This document shows, piece by piece, positions 24,299 through 38,182 of a stretch of 64,000 bases of DNA (the stretch's first letter is position 1; every line of letters starts with the position of its first letter). The translations under genes and the position numbers were made by a program. Under the pieces are notes generated by a model. The model ran no database searches. It had not been told where the DNA came from and saw only the letters and a program-made list of their open reading frames with translations. The DNA is from Inia geoffrensis (lineage: Eukaryota; Chordata; Mammalia; Artiodactyla; Iniidae): assembly GCA_036417435.1 (NCBI GenBank), contig JAZAQT010000616.1, forward strand, positions 62,001 through 126,000, read 5' to 3'.

Positions 24299-26033
24299 CA
24301 GATGCGATATTAACATTCTCCCCACTTGGAGAGTCAGTGCCTTTGACCTCTTGTTTGGCACAGTTTGCAATTTCTGTGGAAGATGAACAGGAATAAGGAG
24401 AACCAATGAGCGGCTAACTCGATGTGTTTGGACGGGCACATTGAACTCTGATTTCCCTACAGGAAGAAGAATTCACCAAAGGCTCAGCGGGCCATGCCGG
24501 AACGAGATTAGGGCCTGAAGCAATTCTTCGGGTTTTCGGTCAGCTCACAAGAAAGCGAGTTGAGAAAAGGAGATCTTTGGCACTGTAACTCACAATCCTG
24601 CAGAGTTCCAAATGACCCCTATCATCCAAAAATTTATTGAAGGAAGGCTGTGAAGAGGACTTGAACGCGACGCAGAATTTCAGAAAACAGATATCAGGGG
24701 CTAGATAAGAATTGCTCTGAAAGCGTAGGAAAAGAGGCAGCAGTTCGACAGTGATGCACTTGGCCAAAAAGGGCGTATGCGTTTTTTCCTGAATATATTC
24801 AGGAAAAAACGCATACGCCCTTTTTGGCCAACCAAGCAAGCCTGCAATGGAAATCCGCACTACAAGGAAGTCTCACTTCCCACCGATCCAAAGGGCCGTC
24901 CGAAAAAAGTGTAAAATCCAGAGAGGCAGGACAGGCCGTGGAGAAACGGCAGCCTTGTTACGCTGATGGGCGGGATGTAAATTGCCAACAGCCACTCTGG
25001 AGAAGTGGATGGTGTTTCCTGGAACAAAGAAAAAACCAAGCTAGAGAGCCTAGGGCACTTCCACTTATGGTGCTATAGATTCGGAAAATTTAAATGAAAA
25101 AGACACAGCCACACCAAAGTTTGGGGCTGCTATGTGTACGGGATCCTTCACCATGGTACAACTTTAATAGCCCAGAAAGAGAAAAATGGATATAGAAGTT
25201 GTGGTACATCCCTACAATGGAATATCACTCAACAATGAAATCCATGGCAACACACCAGTAGCAGCATAATGACAGGATTTAGTTATGATGATTCTAAGTG
25301 AAATAAGTCACACAGAAAAAGAAACATCATAAGATATCACTAATACCGGGAATGTAAACACGGCTACGTGTGAACTGCATTACAAAACACAACAGAGTCT
25401 CACATTTACAAAAGAAACTTATGCTTGCTTAAGGGGAAAGGAGAGTGGGGAGGCTGCATAAAACCAGAGGTTCATATTAGGACAGATACCATTCCATAAG
25501 CCAAATATATATTAGACAAGACCTACTCCTTGCTCAACGAAATGGACTCAACACCCCGTATTCAAAACCTAGGAATATGGCTGACTATGAAGAAAATTAA
25601 AACCCATACATTTATAGGTCTCCATAAGAAAATCATTTGTGTACAGCACCATACACACAGCAGTGTCAATAAGCTAAATCCCCTTATAAAAATAAATTTG
25701 AAAACAAAACACAAGGACTGTGAAATAGAGAGAAATTCTTAAATAAGTCCTTCAGGGCTTGTGAGGAATCTTGGATTTACCACCTCTACACCCACAGCTG
25801 GGGGAGAGATAAGGCTGGACACTTGGGGCTGATACTATTGGTGAGGGAATGCAGACCCTTTGAGGTAATGGTGCATGGTTCCCATTCCACGGGTCCCATA
25901 TCTCCACGTTTAAGGGATTTATCCTTCAGCTAAAATACGCATGGAAAACCCAGAATATGGTCCACGAAGTGATCAGGCATAATTTCTAAAACTCATCGCC
26001 ATTTTCGCCCCCTGATACTCGAGTTCACCGTTC
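24299..26033 (+). repeat. Satellite monomer 15
   Basis: Length 1,735 bp (AAAACAAAAC deletion near 25700). Palindrome 24760-24831 is perfect; L1-derived part is 24920-25709. It is a copy of monomer 14 in its first two thirds, then switches to the 5/7/17 haplotype (TTCATATTAGG, ATATGGCTG, TACGCATGG, GTTCACCG). Private: TACACCCACAGC and CCCATATCTCC. Confidence 0.95.
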
Positions 26034-27769
26034 CAGATGCGATATTAACATTCTCCCCACTTGGAGAGTCAGTGCCTTTGACCTCTTGTTTGGCACAGTT
26101 TGCAATTTCTGTGGAAGATGAACAGGAATAAGGAGAACCAATGAGCGGCTAACTCGATGTGTTTGGACGGGCACATTGAACTCTGATTTCCCTACAGGAA
26201 GAAGAATTCACCAAAGGCTCAGCGGGCAATGCCGGAACGAGATTCGGGCCTGAAGCAATTCTTCGGGTTTTCGGTCAGCTCACAAGAAAGCGAGTTGAGA
26301 AAATGAGATCTTTGGCACTGTAACTCACAATCCTGCAGAGTTCCAAATGACCCCTATCATCCAAAAATTTATTGAAGGAAGGCTGTGAAGAGGACTTGAA
26401 CGCGACGCAGAATTGCAGAAAACAGATATCAGGGGGTAGATAAGAATTGCTCTGAAAGCGTAGGAAAAGAGGCAGCAGTTCGACAGTGATGCACTTGGCC
26501 AAAAAGGGCGTATGCGTTTTTTCCTGAATATATTCAGGAAAAAACGCATACGCCCTTTTTGGCCAACCAAGCAAGCCTGCAATGGAAATCCGCACTACAA
26601 GGAAGTCTCACTTCCCACCGATCCAAAGGGCCGTCCGAAAAAAGTGTAAAATCCAGAGAGGCAGGACAGGCCGTGGAGAACCGGCAGCCTTGTTATGCTG
26701 ATGGGCGGGATGTAAATTGCCAACAGCCACTCTGGAGAAGTGGATGGTGTTTCCTGGAACAAAGAAAAAACCAAGCTAGAGAGCCTAGGGCACTTCCACT
26801 TATGGTGCTATAGATTCGGAAAATTTAAATGAAAAAGACACAGCCACACCAAAGTTTGGGGCTGCTCTGTGTACGGGATCCTTGACTATGGTACAACTTT
26901 AATAGCCCAGAAAGAGAAAAATGGATATAGAAGTTGTGGTACATCCCTACAATGGAATATCACTCAACAATGAAATCCATGGCAACACACCAGTAGCAGC
27001 ATAATGACAGGATTTAGTTATGATGATTCTAAGTGAAATAAGTCACACAGAAAAAGAAACATCATAAGATATCACTAATACCGGGAATGTAAACACAGCT
27101 ACGTGTGAACTGCATTACAAAACACAACAGAGTCTCACATTTACAAAAGAAACTTATGCTTGCTTAAGGGGAAAGGAGAGTGGGGAGGCTGCATAAAACC
27201 AGAGGTTCACATTAGGACAGATACCATTCCATAAGCCAAATATATATTAGACAAGACCTACTCCTTGCTCAACGAAATGGACTCAACACCCCGTATTCAA
27301 AACCTTGGAATATGCCTGACTATGAAGAAAATTAAAACCCATACATTTATAGGTCTCCATAAGAAAATCATTTGTGTACAGCACCATACACACAGCAGTG
27401 TCAATAAGCTAAATCCCCTTATAAAAATAAATTTGAAAAACAAAACACAAGGACTGTGAAATAGAGAGAAATTCTTAAATAAGTCCTTCAGGGCTTGTGA
27501 GGAATCTTGGATTTACCACCTCTACATCCACAGCTGGGGGAGAGATAAGGCTGGACACTTGGGGCTGATAGTATTGGTGAGGGAATGCAGACCCTTTGAG
27601 GTAATGGTGCATGGTTCCCATTCCACGGGTCCCAAATCTCCACGTTTAAGGGATTTATCCTTCAGCTAAAATATGCATGGAAAACCCAGAATATGGTCCA
27701 CGAAGTGATCAGGCATAATTTCTAAAACTCATCGCCATTTTCGCCCCCTGATACTCGAGTTCGCCGTTC
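26034..27769 (+). repeat. Satellite monomer 16
   Basis: Length 1,736 bp. Palindrome 26495-26566 is perfect; L1-derived part is 26655-27445. GGCAATGCC, GATTCGGGCC and AAAATGAG are shared with 18, two copies on. AACACAGCTACG is also in 9, 11, 12 and 18. Confidence 0.95.
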
Positions 27770-29504
27770 CAGATGCGATATTAACATTCTCCCCACTTGG
27801 AGAGTCAGTGCCTTTGACCTCTTGTTTGGCACAGTTTGCAATTTCTGTGGAAGATGAACAGGAATAAGGAGAACCAATGAGCGGCTAACTCGATGTGTTT
27901 GGACGGGCACATTGAACTCTGATTTCCCTACAGGAAGAAGAATTCACCAAAGGCTCAGCGGGCCATACCGGAACGAGATTAGGGCCTGAAGCAATTCTTC
28001 GGGTTTTCGGTCAGCTCACAAGAAAGCGAGTTGAGAAAAGGAGATCTTTGGCACTGTAACTCACAATCCTGCAGAGTTCCAAATGACCCCTATCATCCAA
28101 AAATTTATTGAAGGAAGGCTGTGAAGAGGACTTGAACGCGACGCAGAATTGCAGAAAACAGATATCAGGGGGTAGATAAGAATCGCTCTGAAAGCGTAGG
28201 AAAAGAGGCAGCAGTTCGACAGTGATGCACTTGGCCAAAAAGGGCGTATGCGTTTTTTCCTGAATATATTCAGGAAAAAACGCATACGCCCTTTTTGGCC
28301 AACCAAGCAAGCCTGCAATGGAAATCCGCACTACAAGGAAGTCTCACTTCCCACCGATCCAAAGGGCCGTCCGAAAAAAGTGTAAAATCCAGAGAGGAAG
28401 GACAGGCCGTGGAGAACCGGCAGCCTTGTTATGCTGATGGGCGGGATGTAAATTGCCAACAGCCACTCTGGAGAAGTGGATGGTGTTTCCTGGAACAAAG
28501 AAAAAACCAAGCTAGAGAGCCTAGGGCACTTCCACTTATGGTGCTATAGATTCGGAAAATTTAAATGAAAAAGACACAGCCACACCAAAGTTTGGGGCTG
28601 CTATGTGTACGGGATCCTTGACCATGGTACAACTTTAATAGCCCAGAAAGAGAAAAATGGATATAGAAGTTGTGGTACATCCCTACAATGGAATATCACT
28701 CAACAATGAAATCCATGGCAACACACCAGTAGCAGCATAATGACAGGATTTAGTTATGATGATTCTAAGTGAAATAAGTCACACAGAAAAAGAAACATCA
28801 TAAGATATCAATAATACCGGGAATGTAAACACGGCTACGTGTGAACTGCATTACAAAACACAACAGAGTCTCACATTTACAAAAGAAACTTATGCTTGCT
28901 TAAGGGGAAAGGAGAGTGGGGAGGCTGCATAAAACCAGAGGTTCATATTAGGACAGATACCATTCCATAAGCCAAATATATATTAGACAAGACCTACTCC
29001 TTGCTCAACGAAATGGACTCAACACCCCGTATTCAAAACCTAGGAATATGGCTGACTATGAAGAAAATTAAAACCCATACATTTATAGGTCTCCATAAGA
29101 AAATCATTTGTGTACAGCACCATACACACAGCAGTGTCAATAAGCTAAATCCCCTTATAAAAATAAATTTGAAAACAAAACACAAGGACTGTGAAATAGA
29201 GAGAAATTCTTAAATAAGTCCTTCAGGGCTTGTGAGGAATCTTGGATTTACCACCTCTACATCCACAGCTGGGGGAGAGATAAGGCTGGACACTTGGGGC
29301 TGATACTATTGGTGAGGGAATGCAGACCCTTTGAGGTAATGGTGCATGGTTCCCATTCCACGGGTCCCAAATCTCCACGTTTAAGGGATTTATCCTTCAG
29401 CTAAAATACGCATGGAAAACCCAGAATATGGTCCACGAAGTGATCAGGCATAATTTCTAAAACTCATCGCCATTTTCGCCCCCTGATACTCGAGTTCACC
29501 GTTC
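27770..29504 (+). repeat. Satellite monomer 17
   Basis: Length 1,735 bp (AAAACAAAAC deletion). Palindrome 28231-28302 is perfect; L1-derived part is 28391-29180. CCATACCGG, AATCGCTC, GAGGAAGG, CTATGTGTACG and GACCATGG are shared with 12 and 19. Its 3' part matches 15. Private: ATCAATAATACC near 28808. Confidence 0.95.
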
Positions 29505-31240
29505 CAGATGCGATATTAACATTCTCCCCACTTGGAGAGTCAGTGCCTTTGACCTCTTGTTTGGCACAGTTTGCAATTTCTGTGGAAGATGAACAGGAAT
29601 AAGGAGAACCAATGAGCGGCTAACTCGATGTGTTTGGACGGGCACATTGAACTCTGATTTCCCTACAGGAAGAAGAATTCACCAAAGGCTCAGCGGGCAA
29701 TGCCGGAACGAGATTCGGGCCTGAAGCAATTCTTCGGGTTTTCGGTCAGCTCACAAGAAAGCGAGTTGAGAAAATGAGATCTTTGGCACTGTAACTCACA
29801 ATCCTGCAGAGTTCCAAATGACCCCTATCATCCAAAAATTTATTGAAGGAAGGCTGTGAAGAGGACTTGAACGCGACGCAGAATTGCAGAAAACAGATAT
29901 CAGGGGGTAGATAAGAATCGCTCTGAAAGCGTAGGAAAAGAGGCAGCAGTTCGACAGTGATGCACTTGGCCAAAAAGGGCGTATGCGTTTTTTCCTGAAT
30001 ATATTCAGGAAAAAACGCATACGCCCTTTTTGGCCAACCAAGCAAGCCTGCAATGGAAATCCGCACTACAAGGAAGTCTCACTTCCCACCGATCCAAAGG
30101 GCCGTCCGAAAAAAGTGTAAAATCCAGAGAGGCAGGACAGGCCGTGGAGAACCGGCAGCCTTGTTATGCTGATGGGCGGGATGTAAATTGCCAACAGCCA
30201 CTCTGGAGAAGTGGATGGTGTTTCCTGGAACAAAGAAAAAACCAAGCTAGAGAGCCTAGGGCACTTCCACTTATGGTGCTATAGATTCGGAAAATTTAAA
30301 TGAAAAAGACACAGCCACACCAAAGTTTGGGGCTGCTCTGTGTACGGGATCCTTGACTATGGTACAACTTTAATAGCCCAGAAAGAGAAAAATGGATATA
30401 GAAGTTGTGGTACATCCCTACAATGGAATATCACTCAACAATGAAATCCATGGCAACACACCAGTAGCAGCATAATGACAGGATTTAGTTATGATGATTC
30501 TAAGTGAAATAAGTCACACAGAAAAAGAAACATCATAAGATATCACTAATACCGGGAATGTAAACACAGCTACGTGTGAACTGCATTACAAAACACAACA
30601 GAGTCTCACATTTACAAAAGAAACTTATGCTTGCTTAAGGGGAAAGGAGAGTGGGGAGGCTGCATAAAACCAGAGGTTCACATTAGGACAGATACCATTC
30701 CATAAGCCAAATATATATTAGACAAGACCTACTCCTTGCTCAACGAAATGGACTCAACACCCCGTATTCAAAACCTTGGAATATGCCTGACTATGAAGAA
30801 AATTAAAACCCATACATTTATAGGTCTCCATAAGAAAATCATTTGTGTACAGCACCATACACACAGCAGTGTCAATAAGCTAAATCCCCTTATAAAAATA
30901 AATTTGAAAAACAAAACACAAGGACTGTGAAATAGAGAGAAATTCTTAAATAAGTCCTTCAGGGCTTGTGAGGAATCTTGGATTTACCACCTCTACATCC
31001 ACAGCTGGGGGAGAGATAAGGCTGGACACTTGGGGCTGATAGTATTGGTGAGGGAATGCAGACCCTTTGAGGTAATGGTGCATGGTTCCCATTCCACGGG
31101 TCCCAAATCTCCACGTTTAAGGGATTTATCCTTCAGCTAAAATATGCATGGAAAACCCAGAATATGGTCCACGAAGTGATCAGGCATAATTTCTAAAACT
31201 CATCGCCATTTTCGCCCCCTGATACTCGAGTTCGCCGTTC
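29505..31240 (+). repeat. Satellite monomer 18
   Basis: Length 1,736 bp. Palindrome 29966-30037 is perfect; L1-derived part is 30126-30916. It is nearly identical to monomer 16, 3,471 bp upstream, apart from AGAATCGCTC. Confidence 0.95.
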
Positions 31241-32976
31241 CAGATGCGATATTAACATTCTCCCCACTTGGAGAGTCAGTGCCTTTGACCTCTTGTTTGG
31301 CACAGTTTGCAATTTCTGTGGAAGATGAACAGGAATAAGGAGAACCAATGAGCGGCTAACTCGATGTGTTTGGACGGGCACATTGAACTCTGATTTCCCT
31401 ACAGGAAGAAGAATTCACCAAAGGCTCAGCGGGCCATACCGGAACGAGATTAGGGCCTGAAGCAATTCTTCGGGTTTTCGGTCAGCTCACAAGAAAGCGA
31501 GTTGAGAAAAGGAGATCTTTGGCACTGTAACTCACAATCCTGCAGAGTTCCAAATGACCCCTATCATCCAAAAATTTATTGAAGGAAGGCTGTGAAGAGG
31601 ACTTGAACGCGACGCAGAATTGCAGAAAACAGATATCAGGGGGTAGATAAGAATCGCTCTGAAAGCGTAGGAAAAGAGGCAGCAGTTCGACAGTGATGCA
31701 CTTGGCCAAAAAGGGCGTATGCGTTTTTTCCTGAATATATTCAGGAAAAAACGCATACGCCCTTTTTGGCCAACCAAGCAAGCCTGCAATGGAAATCCGC
31801 ACTACAAGGAAGTCTCACTTCCCACCGATCCAAAGGGCCGTCCGAAAAAAGTGTAAAATCCAGAGAGGAAGGACAGGCCGTGGAGAACCGGCAGCCTTGT
31901 TATGCTGATGGGCGGGATGTAAATTGCCAACAGCCACTCTGGAGAAGTGGATGGTGTTTCCTGGAACAAAGAAAAAACCAAGCTAGAGAGCCTAGGGCAC
32001 TTCCACTTATGGTGCTATAGATTCGGAAAATTTAAATGAAAAAGACACAGCCACACCAAAGTTTGGGGCTGCTATGTGTACGGGATCCTTGACCATGGTA
32101 CAACTTTAATAGCCCAGAAAGAGAAAAATGGATATAGAAGTTGTGGTACATCCCTACAATGGAATATCACTCAACAATGAAATCCATGGCAACACACCAG
32201 TAGCAGCATAATGACAGGATTTAGTTATGATGATTCTAAGTGAAATAAGTCACACAGAAAAAGAAACATCATAAGATATCACTAATACCGGGAATGTAAA
32301 CACGGCTACGTGTGAACTGCATTACAAAACACAACAGAGTCTCACATTTACAAAAGAAACTTATGCTTGCTTAAGGGGAAAGGAGAGTGGGGAGGCTGCA
32401 TAAAACCAGAGGTTCACATTAGGACAGATACCATTCCATAAGCCAAATATATATTAGACAAGACCTACTCCTTGCTCAACCAAATGGACTCAACACCCAG
32501 TATTCAAAACCTTGGAATATGCCTGACTATGAAGAAAATTAAAACCCATACATTTATAGGTCTCCAGAAGAAAATCATTTGTGTACAGCACCATACACAC
32601 AGCAGTGTCAATAAGCTAAATCCCCTTATAAAAATAAATTTGAAAAACAAAACACAAGGACTGTGAAATAGAGAGAAATTCTTAAATAAGTCCTTCAGGG
32701 CTTGTGAGGAATCTTGGATTTACCACCTCTACATCCACAGCTGGGGGAGAGATAAGGCTGGACACTTGGGGCTGATAGTATTGGTGAGGGAATGCAGACC
32801 CTTTGAGGTAATGGTGCATGGTTCCCATTCCACGGGTCCCAAATCTCCACGTTTAAGGGATTTATCCTTCAGCTAAAATATGCATGGAAAACCCAGAATA
32901 TGGTCCACGAAGTGATCAGGCATAATTTCTAAAACTCATCGCCATTTTCGCCCCCTGATACTCGAGTTCGCCGTTC
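31241..32976 (+). repeat. Satellite monomer 19
   Basis: Length 1,736 bp. Palindrome 31702-31773 is perfect; L1-derived part is 31862-32652. Its first two thirds match 17, two copies upstream. The 3' UTR changes to the CAACCAAATGG/CCCAGTATTC form, with CTCCAGAAG shared with 35 and 37. Confidence 0.95.
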
Positions 32977-34711
32977 CAGATGCGATATTAACATTCTCCC
33001 CACTTGGAGAGTCAGTGCCTTTGACCTCTTGTTTGGCACAGTTTGCAATTTCTGTGGAAGATGAACAGGAATAAGGAGAACCAATGAGCGGCTAACTCGA
33101 TGTGTTTGGACGGGCACATTGAACTCTGATTTCCCTACAGGAAGAAGAATTCACCAAAGGCTCAGCGGGCCATGCCGGAACGAGATTAGGGCCTGAAGCA
33201 ATTATTCGGGTTTGCGGTCAGCTCACAAGAAAGCGAGTTTGGAAAAGGAGATCTTTGGCACTGTACCTCACAATCCTGCAGAGTTCCAAATGACCCCTAT
33301 CATCCAAAAATTTATTGAAGGAAGGCTGTGAAGAGGACTTGAACGCGACGCAGAATTGCAGAAAACAGATATCAGGGGGTAGATAAGAATTGCTCTGAAA
33401 GCGTAGGAAAAGAGGCAGCAGTTCGACAGTGATGCACTTGGCCAAAAAGGGCGTATGCGTTTTTTCCTGAATATATTCAGGAAAAAACGCATACGCCCTT
33501 TTTGGCCAACCAAGCAAGCCTGCAATGGAAATCCGCACTACAAGAAGTCTCACTTCCCACCGATCCAAAGGGCCGTCCGAAAAAATTGTAAAATCCAGAG
33601 AGGCAGGACAGGCCATGGAGAACCGGCAGCCTTGTTATGCTGATGGGCGGGATGTAAATTGCCAACAGCCACTCTGGAGAAGTGGATGGTGTTTCCTGGA
33701 ACAAAGAAAAAACCAAGCTAGAGAGCCTAGGGCACTTCCACTTTTGGTGCTATAGATTCGGAAAATTTAAATGAAAAAGACACAGCCACACCAAAGTTTG
33801 GGGCTGCTCTGTGTACGGGATCCTTGACTATGGTACAACTTTAATAGCCCAGAAAGAGAAAAATGGATATAGAAGTTGTGGTACATCCCTACAATGGAAT
33901 ATCACTCAACAATGAAATCAATGGCAACACACCAGTAGCAGCATAATGACAGGATTTAGTAATGATGATTCTAAGTGAAATAAGTCACACAGAAAAAGAA
34001 ACATCATAAGATATCACTAATACCGGGAATGTAAACACGGCTACGTGTGAACTGCATTACAAAACACAACAGAGTCTCACATTTACAAAAGAAACTTATG
34101 CTTGCTTAAGGGGAAAGGAGAGTGGGGAGGCTGCATAAAACCAGAGGTTCACATTAGGACAGATACCATTCCATAAGCCAAATATATATTAGACAAGACC
34201 TACTCCTTGCTCAACCAAATGGACTCAACACCCAGTATTCAAAACCTTGGAATATGCCTGACTATGAAGAAAATTAAAACCCATACATTTATAGGTCTCC
34301 ATAAGAAAATCATTTGTGTACAGCACCATACACACAGCAGTGTCAATAAGCTAAATCCCCTTATAAAAATAAATTTGAAAAACAAAACACAAGGACTGTG
34401 AAATAGAGAGAAATTCTTAAATAAGTCCTTCAGGGCTTGTGAGGAATCTTGGATTTACCACCTCTACATCCACAGCTGGGGGAGAGATAAGGCTGGACAC
34501 TTGGGGCTGATAGTATTGGTGAGGGAATGCAGACCCTTTGAGGTAATGGTGCATGGTTCCCATTCCACGGGTCCCAAATCTCCATGTTTAAGGGATTTAT
34601 CCTTCAGCTAAAATATGCATGGAAAACCCAGAATATGGTCCACGAAGTGATCAGGCATAATTTCTAAAACTCATCGCCATTTTCGCCCCCTGATACTCGA
34701 GTTCGCCGTTC
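32977..34711 (+). repeat. Satellite monomer 20
   Basis: Length 1,735 bp (ACAAGAAG deletion near 33539). Palindrome 33438-33509 is perfect; L1-derived part is 33597-34387. CACTTTTGGTGC, AATCAATGGC and TAGTAATGATG are shared with 22. CTGTACCTCAC is shared with 21, 23 and 24. Private: AATTATTCGG, GAGTTTGGAAAAGG, AAAAATTGTAAA and CTCCATGTTT. Confidence 0.95.
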
Positions 34712-36447
34712 CAGATGCGATATTAACATTCTCCCCACTTGGAGAGTCAGTGCCTTTGACCTCTTGTTTGGCACAGTTTGCAATTTCTGTGGAAGATGAA
34801 CAGGAATAAGGAGAACCAATGAGCGGCTAACTCGATGTGTTTGGACGGGCACATTGAACTCTGATTTCCCTACAGGAAGAAGAATTCACCAAAGGCTCAG
34901 CGGGCCATGCCGGAACGAGATTAGGGCCTGAAGCAATTCTTCGGGTTTGCGGTCAGCTCACAAGAAAGCGAGTTGAGAAAAGGAGATCTTTGGCACTGTA
35001 CCTCACAATCCTGCAGAGTTCCAAATGACCCCTATCATCCAAAAATTTATTGAAGGAAGGCTGTGAAGAGGACTTGAACGCGACGCAGAATTGCAGAAAA
35101 CAGATATCAGGGGGTAGATAAGAATTGCTCTGAAAGCGTAGGAAAAGAGGCAGCAGTTCGACAGTGATGCACTTGGCCAAAAAGGGCGTATGCGTTTTTT
35201 CCTGAATATATTCAGGAAAAAACGCATACGCCCTTTTTGGCCAACCAAGCAAGCCTGCAATGGAAATCCGCACTACAAGGAAGTCTCACTTCCCACCGAT
35301 CCAAAGGGCCGTCCGAAAAAAGTGTAAAATCCAGAGAGGCAGGACAGGCCGTGGAGAACCAGCAGCCTTGTTATGCTGATGGGCGGGATGTAAATTGCCA
35401 ACAGCCACTCTGGAGAAGTGGATGGTGTTTCCTGGAACAAAGAAAAAACCAAGCTAGAGAGCCTAGGGCACTTCCACTTATGGTGCTATAGATTCGGAAA
35501 ATTTAAATGAAAAAGACACAGCCACACCAAAGTTTGGGGCTGCTCTGTGTACGGGATCCTTGACTATGGTACAACTTTAATAGCCCAGAAAGAGAAAAAT
35601 GGATATAGAAGTTGTGGTACATCCCTACAATGGAATATCACTCAACAATGAAATCCATGGCAACACACCAGTAGCAGCATAATGACAGGATTTAGTTATG
35701 ATGATTCTAAGTGAAATAAGTCACACAGAAAAAGAAACATCATAAGATATCACTAATACCGGGAATGTAAACACGGCTACGTGTGAACTGCATTACAAAA
35801 CACAACAGAGTCTCACATTTACAAAAGAAACTTATGCTTGCTTAAGGGGAAAGGAGAGTGGGGAGGCTGCATAAAACCAGAGGTTCACATTAGGACAGAT
35901 ACCATTCCATAAGCCAAATATATATTAGACAAGACCTACTCCTTCCTCAACGAAATGGACTCAACACCCAGTATTCAAAACCTTAGAATATGCCTGACTA
36001 TGAAGAAAATTAAAACCCATACATTTATAGGTCTCCATAAGAAAATCATTTGTGTACAGCACCATACACACAGCAGTGTCAATAAGCTAAATCCCCTTAT
36101 AAAAATAAATTTGAAAAACAAAACACAAGGACTGTGAAATAGAGAGAAATTCTTAAATAAGTCCTTCAGGGCTTGTGAGGAATCTTGGATTTACCACCTC
36201 TACATCCACAGCTGGGGGAGAGATAAGGCTGGACACTTGGGGCTGATACTATTGGTGAGGGAATGCAGACCCTTTGAGGTAATGGTGCATGGTTCCCATT
36301 CCACGGGTCCCAAATCTCCACGTTTAAGGGATTTATCCTTCAGCTAAAATATGCATGGAAAACCCAGAATATGGTCCACGAAGTGATCAGGCATAATTTC
36401 TAAAACTCATCGCCATTTTCGCCCCCTGATACTCGAGTTCGCCGTTC
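34712..36447 (+). repeat. Satellite monomer 21
   Basis: Length 1,736 bp. Palindrome 35173-35244 is perfect; L1-derived part is 35333-36123. CTGTACCTCAC is present. Private: CTCCTTCCTCAACG and ACCTTAGAATATG in the 3' UTR. Confidence 0.95.
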
Positions 36448-38182
36448 CAGATGCGATATTAACATTCTCCCCACTTGGAGAGTCAGTGCCTTTGACCTCT
36501 TGTTTGGCACAGTTTGCAATTTCTGTGGAAGATGAACAGGAATAAGGAGAACCAATGAGCGGCTAACTCGATGTGTTTGGACGGGCACATTGAACTCTGA
36601 TTTCCCTACAGGAAGAAGAATTCACCAAAGGCTCAGCGGGCCATGCCGGAACGAGATTAGGGCCTGAAGCAATTCTTTGGGTTTGCGGTCAGCTCACAAG
36701 AAAGCGAGTTGAGAAAAGGAGATCTTTGGCACTGTAACTCACAATCCTGCAGAGTTCCAAATGACCCCTATCATCCAAAAATTTATTGAAGGAAGGCTGT
36801 GAAGAGGACTTGAACGCGACGCAGAATTGCAGAAAACAGATATCAGGGGGTAGATAAGAATTGCTCTGAAAGCGTAGGAAAAGAGGCAGCAGTTCGACAG
36901 TGATGCACGTGGCCAAAAAGGGCGTATGCGTTTTTTCCTGAATATATTCAGGAAAAAACGCATACGCCCTTTTTGGCCAACCAAGCAAGCCTGCAATGGA
37001 AATCCGCACTACAAGAAGTCTCACTTCCCACCGATCCAAAGGGCCGTCCGAAAAAAGTGTAAAATCCAGAGAGGCAGGACAGGCCGTGGAGAACCGGCAG
37101 CCTTGTTATGCTGATGGGCGGGATGTAAATTGCCAACAGCCACTCTGGAGAAGTGGATGGTGTTTCCTGGAACAAAGAAAAAACCAAGCTAGAGAGCCTA
37201 GGGCACTTCCACTTTTGGTGCTATAGATTCGGAAAATTTAAATGAAAAAGACACAGCCACACCAAAGTTTGGGGCTGCTCTGTGTACGGGATCCTTGACT
37301 ATGGTACAACTTTAATAGCCCAGAAAGAGAAAAATGGATATAGAAGTTGTGGTACATCCCTACAATGGAATATCACTCAACAATGAAATCAATGGCAACA
37401 CACCCGTAGCAGCATAATGACAGGATTTAGTAATGATGATTCTAAGTGAAATAAGTCACACAGAAAAAGAAACATCATAAGATATCACTAATACCGGGAA
37501 TGTAAACACGGCTACGTGTGAACTGCATTACAAAACACAACAGAGTCTCACATTTACAAAAGAAACTTATGCTTGCTTAAGGGGAAAGGAGAGTGGGGAG
37601 GCTGCATAAAACCAGAGGTTCACATTAGGACAGATACCATTCCATAAGCCAAATATATATTAGACAAGACCTACTCCTTGCTCAACCAAATGGACTCAAC
37701 ACCCAGTATTCAAAACCTTGGAATATGCCTGACTATGAAGAAAATTAAAACCCATACATTTATAGGTCTCCATAAGAAAATCATTTGTGTACAGCACCAT
37801 ACACACAGCAGTGTCAATAAGCTAAATCCCCTTATAAAAATAAATTTGAAAAACAAAACACAAGGACTGTGAAATAGAGAGAAATTCTTAAATAAGTCCT
37901 TCAGGGCTTGTGAGGAATCTTGGATTTACCACCTCTACATCCACAGCTGGGGGAGAGATAAGGCTGGACACTTGGGGCTGATAGTATTGGTGAGGGAATG
38001 CAGACCCTTTGAGGTAATGGTGCATGGTTCCCATTCCACGGGTCCCAAATCTCCACGTTTAAGGGATTTATCCTTCAGCTAAAATATGCATGGAAAACCC
38101 AGAATATGGTCCACGAAGTGATCAGGCATAATTTCTAAAACTCATCGCCATTTTCGCCCCCTGATACTCGAGTTCGCCGTTC
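36448..38182 (+). repeat. Satellite monomer 22
   Basis: Length 1,735 bp (ACAAGAAG deletion). Palindrome 36909-36980 has its outermost left base changed (GCACGTGGCC for GCACTTGGCC). L1-derived part is 37068-37858. The L1 part matches 20, but CTGTAACTCAC is the ordinary form. Private: ATTCTTTGGG and CACCCGTAGC. Confidence 0.95.
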
